DNA from: an uncultured Bacteroidota bacterium
Lineage (GTDB): Bacteria; Bacteroidota; Bacteroidia; Chitinophagales; Chitinophagaceae
NCBI GenBank assembly: GCA_903912435.1
Contig: CAIWHI010000284.1
Location: forward strand, 1 to 5,500
Reading direction: 5' to 3'
Length of the DNA stretch: 5,500 bases
Shown here: positions 1 to 4,645 of the stretch, piece after piece
How the letters are laid out: every line of letters begins with the position of its first letter
Position numbering within the stretch: the first letter of the stretch is position 1
Notes under the pieces: model-generated
Told to the model about the DNA's origin: nothing
Database searches by the model: none
The model's input: only the letters and a program-made list of their open reading frames with translations
Translations under genes and position numbers: made by a program

Positions 1-899
1 GTTTGTGATGCAGATAATTGGGGACTGGTAATGGTAAATCCACTCTCATTAACAACCAGCTCAAAAGGTACTGCCGGTGCAAGGGTGATGAGGCTTTTCA
101 GGTTATTATCCAATACTGGTTGCGAGGTGCTTACGGTTATTACCCCATCATTGCCATTATGTTGTGCAGAAACACCAGTTATAGTAAGATTATACCTTGA
201 TGGTATGGAGGTAGTGAAAGTAGTGTCTTTGTCTGATGCATATTTGGTACCTGCAATAGGTATACCCTTGGCCAAATCAATCTTAAGCGGGGTTTCGGCA
301 TCCTTATCATTCAATGGCATGAACTGTAGGGAAAGCACCTTGCCATTTCCTGTATTGGTTTCACTTACATTCACGGGCTGGCCACCACTACTTAGTTTCA
401 GGCGGGCAGCAGCCTCGGCCAGATTCACCTCATAGTTGAAACCCATATCCATCTGCACCATAATATTGCTCACGTTTTTACCCCTTGTCCAGGAGATATG
501 GGTGGCAGTAACCCTTAGTGGTGCAGTGTGAAAATGCAGAGCCTCGCCATCCACACTATATTTCTTTTTGCTGTGTTTCACCAGCAGTTTGGTGGGTTTG
601 GCGGTATATTCCATGCCGGGCAAAAAACCTTCGGCAGGGGAGAAAACCAGCTCATGTGCACTGTTCCACTTGAAAAGCCCTTTTACCTTTGGGCTGAATT
701 CGATATAGGCAGTACTATCCCAAACATTCAGCAAGCTATCCGGAACCAGCTCCTTATTGAGGGTGAATTCCAGGTTTTGCTGCTGTTCTATTTCGCCGTT
801 AAAATTGGTTGATGTAACCTGAACATCGTTTTTACCGTTGCAGGAAAATAAAAAAAGGCACCCTATCAAGATGATGGCATGCCGGAGGTTGGATTTCAT
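1..899 (-). CDS. Alpha-2-macroglobulin family lipoprotein, N-terminal part (partial)
   Basis: The reading frame is open from an ATG at 899 to the left edge (299 codons seen; such proteins are usually well over 1000 residues). It opens with a basic n-region and hydrophobic core (MKSNLRHAIILIGCLFLFSC). The lipobox LFSC ends in Cys20, so this is a predicted secreted, lipid-anchored envelope protein. Residues about 25-125 contain the pattern IEFSPKVKGLFKW...ELVFSPAEGFLPGMEYT, typical of the Ig-like N-terminal domain of bacterial, especially Bacteroidota, alpha-2-macroglobulins. Further beta-rich segments follow. Family members are proposed to trap foreign proteases by a bait region and, in many, a thioester; both would lie beyond the window, so neither can be checked. 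No Shine-Dalgarno sequence is visible; the leader is A/T-rich. A perfect inverted repeat lies 11-51 nt upstream. The alternative is another multi-Ig lipoprotein. Confidence 0.8.
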   Translation of the reverse strand, partial: MKSNLRHAIILIGCLFLFSCNGKNDVQVTSTNFNGEIEQQQNLEFTLNKELVPDSLLNVWDSTAYIEFSPKVKGLFKWNSAHELVFSPAEGFLPGMEYTAKPTKLLVKHSKKKYSVDGEALHFHTAPLRVTATHISWTRGKNVSNIMVQMDMGFNYEVNLAEAAARLKLSSGGQPVNVSETNTGNGKVLSLQFMPLNDKDAETPLKIDLAKGIPIAGTKYASDKDTTFTTSIPSRYNLTITGVSAQHNGNDGVITVSTSQPVLDNNLKSLITLAPAVPFELVVNESGFTITSPQLSASQ

Positions 900-910
900 A
901 ATTATGTGAA

Positions 911-951
911 TGTGCAATAAAATTAACGTACAAATTCAGTTTTATTGCACA
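911..951. promoter_or_regulatory. Perfect 12-bp inverted repeat upstream of the A2M start
   Basis: TGTGCAATAAAA at 911-922 is exactly repeated in inverse at 940-951 (TTTTATTGCACA), with a 17-nt spacer. The proximal arm ends 11 nt before the start codon of the minus-strand A2M gene. It could be an operator for a dimeric regulator, or a 5' UTR hairpin covering the ribosome-entry region. The sequence alone cannot distinguish these. No convincing -33/-7 promoter is seen here; the closest -7 match, TGAATTTG on the minus strand inside the spacer, has one mismatch and no partner at the usual distance. Confidence 0.5.
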
Positions 952-960
952 AAAAGTAAA

Positions 961-1180
961 AAATATTTTTTTAATAATTTTATTCAATTTTCCCACATTT
1001 GGCATAGGTATTGTGGCCTGCCTGAATTTGAAAATCCATCCCAGAATTAATAGGCGTTGGGGTTAGTGTTGTAATAACCGACGAAATTCAAATGTGGTGT
1101 TCGGCATAGGTTCTACCTACGTCGCAGTGGCAGCCAATCTCCTGATTGCGTGATGGAAAAAAATTACCTTATGATGATTG
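961..1180. other. Intergenic spacer with internal repeats, no gene seen
   Basis: No convincing gene. The left end is very AT-rich (961-993), and 1003-1150 is clearly more GC-rich. Within it CACATTTG (994-1001) and CAAATGTG (1089-1096) form an 8-bp inverted repeat, and GGCATAGGT occurs directly at 1001-1009 and 1103-1111. Short frames open here, including about 34 minus-strand codons ending in AKCGKIE and then TAA, but they have no good start. It could be a dispersed intergenic repeat or RNA-level structure. A weak 5-bp hairpin, AGCAT/ATGCT, lies at 1182-1196. Confidence 0.3.
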
Positions 1181-1198
1181 TAGCATAAATAATGCTGA

Positions 1199-1240
1199 GC
1201 ACACCTGTCAGCACCGCTTTCCGCGGTCAGACAGGTGTGC
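1199..1240. repeat. Hairpin with conserved core, copy 1
   Basis: The outer arms GCACACCTGTC (1199-1209) and GACAGGTGTGC (1230-1240) pair perfectly over 11 bp. An inner stem ACCGC (1213-1217) / GCGGT (1223-1227) closes a TTTCC loop. The central 24 nt (1208-1231) recurs in inverted orientation at 1286-1309 with 22 of 24 matches. The element lies downstream of the minus-strand glycosyltransferase. No T-run follows on either strand, so it is not a classical intrinsic terminator. It could still act as an mRNA 3'-end stabiliser or be a REP-like dispersed palindrome. Confidence 0.75.
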
Positions 1241-1280
1241 GTATGATGGGTAGTAATGTATTACCTCTCTGAACCGCCTG

Positions 1281-1314
1281 AGCCATCTGACCGCGGAAGG
1301 CGGTACTGATGGCT
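1281..1314. repeat. Hairpin with conserved core, copy 2 (inverted)
   Basis: The outer arms AGCCATC (1281-1287) and GATGGCT (1308-1314) enclose an inner stem ACCGC (1290-1294) / GCGGT (1300-1304) with loop GGAAG. Read on the minus strand, its core matches copy 1 at 22 of 24 positions, while the four outer base pairs differ but still pair (GCCA/TGGC here, CCTG/CAGG in copy 1). An alternative stem can form between ACCGCC (1273-1278) and GGCGGT (1299-1304). It lies about 40 nt after the stop of the glycosyltransferase, so that transcript would carry both hairpins in its 3' UTR. Confidence 0.75.
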
Positions 1315-1354
1315 TGGGCTTTATTTTGGAATTGCCGTTTGGTGTTTACTCTTA

Positions 1355-2590
1355 TCACCCCTTCACTACCTTCACCTTCAGATACCTCGCTATTGCCAGC
1401 ACCTTGGACTGCATCAAATCAAAATCTGAAATCTTAGCCCCTTTGAAATTGCCAGTTGCGGGTCTAAGCCCTTTCAACACACTACCATACCTATCCAAAC
1501 ATACCTGCATACTAAATTCAGATTCGGCAACTTGGCGGGCTGACTGTTGCCTAATTTTCACAGGTTCATTAGCAATCTGCTTTATTTTCTCAACTGCATC
1601 TGCAACATCACCAATGGTATAAACCCCAAAACAATCCTTAGCCAATGGGTGCAGTTCATAATCTTCTATACCACTCACCCTGGTGCCTACAAATCCGCAT
1701 CCCGATGCCAGTGCCTCCATCATTACCAGTGGCATCCCTTCAGAATTAGAGGTGAGCAATAGTATATCCGATTCATTCAGCAATGGTTGGATCTCGTTGC
1801 GAGCCAGCCACCCCCTGAAGGTGATATGTTCACCAATGCCTGCCTTATTAAAACTCTGCTGCATTTCCTCACCCGACTCTTTGCCATTACCCACAATTTC
1901 CAAATGAAAAAGCAGACCCTGTTGATGCAATTGGCTACAGATTCCAACAAGGTCGGTAGCACGTTTCACCTTATCTTCTATACGGCCTATAAAAATCAGA
2001 TTAATATATTTATCGCTCCTAAACTCGGGTGCGAATTGCGGCATATTGATACCGCAAGGAATCACTTTTATTATTTCCTCCCTCACCTGCGGGCAACGTT
2101 CCATCAGGTTTTTCCTGATCCTATCTGATACGCAGATACAGGCACTCAGGTGGGCGGCATGTTGCCTTGCATTGGCAAAATAGATATCATCATTACCATG
2201 TATCACACCTACCATAGGGTACTTATCAGCCAGATACCCAGCTGCGTCCCATACCCCGGCATCGTCCGACAGGACGATAGGTGTACCCTCGGGAACATGT
2301 TTTTTTATGAGGTCAATATAGATTTTGCTCCTATACCCCTGAGTGCCAAACTCATAAAGGTGGTCGGTACGGGTGCTGATAATTTTGAAATTGGCAGGAT
2401 GCGTATTCACAAGGCTGAGCATGGTCTCTCTGCCCTTTCCCGAATAGAAGGGTACTACCGGCTCAACGGTAATAAAGTATACCTCATCCCCATTTTGAGC
2501 AGCTGCAAGAGCCGCATCAGCCATCCAGCGGGTAACCCCACCCCTATGGTAAGGGTGGCACATAAAAGCTATTCGTCTATTATCAGGCAC
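1355..2590 (-). CDS. GT4-family glycosyltransferase
   Basis: A complete 411-residue protein, a normal length for GT-B-fold retaining glycosyltransferases of family GT4. These enzymes move a sugar from a nucleotide-sugar donor to a glycan or lipid acceptor at the cytoplasmic face of the membrane. The N-terminal Rossmann half starts with strand IAF and the glycine loop GGVTRW (17-22). VIHGNDD (129-135) resembles the acceptor-side histidine motif, and CVSDRI (153-158) and VIPCGIN (176-182) are typical linkers. The C-terminal half has FIGRIEDKVKRA (200-211) and the donor-binding EX7E motif in SEGMPLVMMEAL (283-294; E284 and E292). The GTG at 2590 is chosen because the next ATG (residue 10) would remove the first beta strand, and no other ATG/GTG/TTG lies in frame before the upstream TAA. 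No envelope-polysaccharide neighbours are visible, so donor and acceptor are unknown. Two hairpins follow the stop. Confidence 0.87.
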   Translation of the reverse strand: MPDNRRIAFMCHPYHRGGVTRWMADAALAAAQNGDEVYFITVEPVVPFYSGKGRETMLSLVNTHPANFKIISTRTDHLYEFGTQGYRSKIYIDLIKKHVPEGTPIVLSDDAGVWDAAGYLADKYPMVGVIHGNDDIYFANARQHAAHLSACICVSDRIRKNLMERCPQVREEIIKVIPCGINMPQFAPEFRSDKYINLIFIGRIEDKVKRATDLVGICSQLHQQGLLFHLEIVGNGKESGEEMQQSFNKAGIGEHITFRGWLARNEIQPLLNESDILLLTSNSEGMPLVMMEALASGCGFVGTRVSGIEDYELHPLAKDCFGVYTIGDVADAVEKIKQIANEPVKIRQQSARQVAESEFSMQVCLDRYGSVLKGLRPATGNFKGAKISDFDLMQSKVLAIARYLKVKVVKG

Positions 2591-2594
2591 GGCA

Positions 2595-2602
2595 CAAAAA
2601 TA
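2595..2602 (-). promoter_or_regulatory. Candidate Bacteroidota -7 box before the glycosyltransferase
   Basis: TATTTTTG on the minus strand matches TAnnTTTG exactly and ends 4 nt before the GTG start. A start point at the usual short distance would place the mRNA 5' end at or very near the GTG. That would make the message leaderless, or else the box is fortuitous. No good TTTG/TTG -33 element is seen 17-23 nt upstream, which weakens the call. Confidence 0.35.
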
Positions 2603-2634
2603 GTACAGATTTATGAGTGGTGCGAAGAGAAGGA

Positions 2635-2826
2635 TGGAATTGGGATTTTCTTAATGATAGGGTAATTTGCCGCCCAAAATGCCCCATTGCCCCAATAATG
2701 GGAAAATTCCCATTGGGGCAATAATTTCATCAAACCATTGATTATCAATATTTTGTGTAAAAATGTAATGCCCCATTATTGCCCCAAAGTGGGGGTTGTG
2801 GGAAATTTTGGAATTTTTAATGTGAG
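2635..2826. repeat. GCCCC-rich dispersed repeat, long copy
   Basis: This 192-nt stretch matches 4163-4263 in the same orientation at both ends but carries about 89 extra nt in the middle. Shared exact blocks include a 26-nt run at 2767-2792 (also 4205-4230) and a 20-nt run at 2800-2819 (also 4237-4256). The extra segment is bounded by two copies of AATGCCCCATT (2678-2688 and 2767-2777). The repeat begins 45 nt upstream of the glycosyltransferase start and overlaps no convincing gene. Confidence 0.8.
2686..2722. repeat. Hairpin inside the extra segment of the long repeat copy
   Basis: ATTGCCCCA plus ATGGGAA on the left (2686-2704, with a 3-nt ATA bulge) pairs with TTCCCAT plus TGGGGCAAT on the right (2707-2722), giving a 16-bp stem with a 2-nt gap. 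A competing 11-bp pairing exists between GGGGCAATAAT (2715-2725) and ATTATTGCCCC (2775-2785). It is present in this copy of the repeat and absent from the copy at 4163-4263. Confidence 0.7.
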
Positions 2827-2830
2827 GTCG

Positions 2831-2890
2831 TATCTACTAAACTCGATGGATGTTGGTGAAAACTCCTTTATCCATCGAGTTTAGTAGATA
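2831..2890. repeat. Perfect 21-bp inverted repeat with 18-nt spacer
   Basis: The arms at 2831-2851 and 2870-2890 are exact inverse complements over 21 bp (outer end TATCTACTAAAC). They are separated by an 18-nt spacer at 2852-2869. The element lies 128 nt past the stop of the minus-strand RhiA-like gene. No T-run follows on either strand, so a standard intrinsic terminator is unlikely. The perfect arms fit a recent insertion such as a miniature inverted-repeat element (a TA at each outer edge could be a target duplication), or a strongly selected operator or RNA hairpin. Confidence 0.85.
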
Positions 2891-3017
2891 ATAAAGAATG
2901 ATTCGATATGCTTATTTTCTAAACCAAAGGATTTTTGTTGAAAACACCAATTAAAACGAATAAACCAGAGTTTAGCTTTTACCTCCAAACCCGGGTACCA
3001 AAGGATTGTGTCACACA
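2891..3017. other. Spacer downstream of the RhiA-like gene
   Basis: No gene is seen. ACCAAAGGATT occurs twice directly (2923-2933 and 2997-3007), and an 8-bp palindrome ACCCGGGT lies beside it. No hairpin with a T-run was found just after the stop at 3018, so the transcript end is not evident. Confidence 0.3.
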
Positions 3018-3695
3018 CTATTTATAGCTGATTGACCAAAGATTATTTTGTCCTAAAGTTGCAGTTATATCATCACCATTAGGATCAAATTCTGCTGTCA
3101 TACTAACAATTTGTGGCAGGATCTCACCCATTTGTATTTGGGTTGCAGCCGCTATCCAGTATTGAGGCTTTGGTGTGTAAGCCTGCATTGTGTATGCTAA
3201 AGCCTGTTGAACAAATGTTCCATAACCTGACATCCCGATTCCCGTTGCGAAAATACTGTTAGGTATAGATGAATCTTCAGAGATAATCAAGCTACCAGAT
3301 TGCGGGCCGGGGGCGGCCTGACTCAACGATGGTGTATTGTTCAACATACTGAATGTTGTGTAGTTGTTAACACTAGGATCACATGGTATTTGACCGCCCG
3401 CTGAAAAAGTAACACCAGGAGCTACTGTACCAGTGATGCCCCATACAAAGCAATAATTAATATTCCAGGTAAACGTGATACTGGAGCCTCCTGTGCCTAT
3501 CATATACGGAGATGCAAACCATGCTGTCGAGAAAACCTGGCTTGGTTGATTAGGCATAGTTTGATACACATAGAATATCCATGGTACTGAAGACTGGTTG
3601 ATGCATTTGATACTGTAACTTTGACCAGTGGCAGCAGCGTCAGCCAATGCTCTCCTGGATCCAATATTTGTGAAATCCATTGTAAGGTGATTCAT
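3018..3695 (-). CDS. RhiA-like protein
   Basis: A complete 225-residue protein resembling RhiA, the abundant rhizosphere-expressed product of Rhizobium leguminosarum, which is quorum-sensing controlled there and of unknown biochemical role. The match is by remembered family pattern, not alignment. Supporting segments are VYQTMPNQPSQVFSTAWF (43-60), then ITFTWNINYCFVW (73-85), TGTVAPGVTF (88-97), GIGMSGYGTFVQQA (152-165), PQYWIAA (177-183) and a C-terminal TATLGQNNLWSI. There is no signal peptide or membrane segment, so it is probably cytoplasmic. The ATG at 3695 is chosen; another lies at codon 6. Neither has a Shine-Dalgarno sequence, and the first follows an A-rich leader as usual in Bacteroidota. 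It stands alone between two copies of a repeat, with no LuxR/LuxI-type partner visible. The nearest perfect -7 match on this strand is about 420 nt upstream. Confidence 0.65.
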   Translation of the reverse strand: MNHLTMDFTNIGSRRALADAAATGQSYSIKCINQSSVPWIFYVYQTMPNQPSQVFSTAWFASPYMIGTGGSSITFTWNINYCFVWGITGTVAPGVTFSAGGQIPCDPSVNNYTTFSMLNNTPSLSQAAPGPQSGSLIISEDSSIPNSIFATGIGMSGYGTFVQQALAYTMQAYTPKPQYWIAAATQIQMGEILPQIVSMTAEFDPNGDDITATLGQNNLWSISYK

Positions 3696-3733
3696 AATTA
3701 TTGTTTTTAAATTTCTTACTCGTTTAAGGCTTT

Positions 3734-3880
3734 TCAGATTCCGCCTCCCGCTTTAAGTCCCTGCTCGGTCAGGTTTGTTTGTCTTTGTTCAGCTTTTCCA
3801 ATTGTCTTCAGAAGTAAACTTGTTGAATTTATTAATACCCACTTTATACAAATCATCTGTTTTTTCTGGTATATCGCCAT
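3734..3880 (-). CDS. Doubtful 48-aa frame upstream of the RhiA-like gene
   Basis: The ATG at 3880 opens 48 codons ending ...NLTEQGLKAGGGI and TGA, 38 nt before the RhiA-like start on the same strand. The short basic/polar tail closing on AGGGI superficially recalls double-glycine leader peptides, but no core peptide follows. The stretch 3789-3880 is also open in a second frame with more protein-like codons, so at most one frame can be real there. It is listed only because it is adjacent and co-directional. It is probably not a gene. Confidence 0.15.
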   Translation of the reverse strand: MAIYQKKQMICIKWVLINSTSLLLKTIGKAEQRQTNLTEQGLKAGGGI

Positions 3881-4006
3881 TGCTTATGGCCAAGCCATGG
3901 AATAATAAACGCCGTCTATTTCTGATGTTGAGTTTCGAAATTAATAAGTGATACAATCATCTACTCCAATATAAAATTTGCGGTTTCCGCCTTCACAACT
4001 GACTGT
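3789..4006 (-). pseudogene. Possible decayed coding remnant
   Basis: On the minus strand, 21 codons ending in GNRKFYIGVDDCITY stop at 3943-3941. A second frame, open from 3956, continues with codons giving SNGDIPEKTDDLYKVGI and KFTSEDNWKS before TGA at 3791-3789. The two overlap by only a few codons, so one frameshift would join them into roughly 70 residues. There is no ATG start, and a TAA lies just upstream. The residue mix looks protein-like, but I recognise no family. It may be the end of a broken gene upstream of the RhiA-like gene, or chance. Confidence 0.25.
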
Positions 4007-4009
4007 TTA

Positions 4010-4162
4010 AATGTCTAATAGCTCAAATTCTGATATAAATATAGTGGTAGATGAAGACTTTACATAGTTCTATGAAAAATATTTATTATATTAATGTTAA
4101 ATAATGCGCACATGCAAAAATAGTTTTGACTATTATTATATTAATGTGTTTGTAAAAGGGTG
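4010..4162. other. AT-rich spacer with a 15-bp direct repeat
   Basis: No gene is seen. TTATTATATTAATGT occurs exactly at 4083-4097 and 4133-4147, 50 nt apart. Between them, CAAAAATAGTTTTG (4115-4128) contains perfect TAnnTTTG boxes on both strands (TAGTTTTG plus, 4121-4128; TATTTTTG minus, 4122-4115). Neither has a clear -33 partner, so a divergent promoter is only a possibility. Confidence 0.35.
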
Positions 4163-4263
4163 TGGAATTGGTTTTTCTTAATGACAGTGTAATTCATTGC
4201 CCAAAATGCCCCATTATTGCCCCAAAGTGGTGGAATGGGAAATTTTGGAATTTTTAGTGTCAG
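4163..4263. repeat. GCCCC-rich dispersed repeat, short copy
   Basis: This is the 101-nt form of the repeat at 2635-2826, in the same orientation, lacking the central ~89 nt and its hairpin. It differs from the long copy by scattered substitutions and two single-base gaps. The two copies bracket the RhiA-like gene and the possible decayed sequence. Confidence 0.8.
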
Positions 4264-4274
4264 AATATGATGTT

Positions 4275-4302
4275 GTTCCTGTTCCGGAGGGACATCTGGA
4301 AC
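4275..4302. repeat. Second hairpin family, degenerate copy 1
   Basis: GTTCC (4275-4279) pairs with GGAAC (4298-4302), and TGTTCC (4280-4285) pairs with GGGACA (4289-4294) with one T-G wobble, leaving a 3-nt bulge TCT. The right half GGGACATCTGG is identical to that of the copy at 4384-4409. The left half appears to have lost three bases. Confidence 0.55.
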
Positions 4303-4383
4303 TGCGAATAAAACTCCTTCTTAGAAGGCCTTTAGCGTTCCCAAGCCCAATAAATGCACCCAAGCCCTAAAAAATAATGTTAT

Positions 4384-4409
4384 CCAGATGTTCCGCCAGG
4401 GACATCTGG
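4384..4409. repeat. Second hairpin family, copy 2
   Basis: CCAGATGTTCC (4384-4394), loop GCCA, GGGACATCTGG (4399-4409): an 11-bp stem with one T-G wobble. It is followed by TACAACTC, closely matching the TACAACCC that follows the next copy's CAGG. Confidence 0.65.
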
Positions 4410-4515
4410 TACAACTCTCGTTTTTAAATTTTCGTAAAACATTTTTGTGGACTTTGGGAATGCTACTAGGCTAAGTGAAGAGGAATGCCTCCAAGAAAAA
4501 AGGGCTCTATTAGCC

Positions 4516-4546
4516 GTACCTGATGTCCCTGTGAAACATCAGGTAC
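4516..4546. repeat. Second hairpin family, copy 3
   Basis: GTACCTGATGT (4516-4526) and ACATCAGGTAC (4536-4546) form a perfect 11-bp stem with the 9-nt loop CCCTGTGAA. Compared with copy 2, one stem pair has swapped A-T for T-A, keeping pairing. It lies 100 nt upstream of the permease start, without a following T-run on the plus strand. Confidence 0.7.
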
Positions 4547-4645
4547 AACCCTTACACTGGCAATCACACCTCAAATCAAAAAAAACAATCCTACCATATT
4601 ACCTCTTACTCCCAAATTTTCTACTTTGTGAAATAAATACCAAAA

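Noticed and set aside
31..435. Plus-strand open frame of 134 codons (also 18-200 and 528-812)
   Set aside because: Antisense to the A2M lipoprotein, whose frame has a signal peptide and family patterns; these frames show no recognisable domain.
1199..1314. Integron attC sites
   Set aside because: The paired hairpins lack the GTTRRRY-type core sites and no integrase or cassette array is present.
1777..1962. Minus-strand 61-codon frame inside the glycosyltransferase
   Set aside because: Out-of-frame overlap within a clear gene, with no domain of its own.
2150..2665. Plus-strand open frame of 171 codons, and smaller ones at 1314-1622, 1547-1762, 1683-1907 and 1787-2128
   Set aside because: They lie opposite the well-supported glycosyltransferase and lack family motifs; the longest also ends inside the non-coding repeat.
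2831..2890. Intrinsic terminator of the RhiA-like gene
   Set aside because: The stem is strong but no T-run follows on either strand, and it lies 128 nt past the stop.
4275..4546. CRISPR-like array
   Set aside because: Three imperfect hairpins with unequal spacing (82 and 106 nt) and differing arms, with no constant direct repeat and no cas genes.
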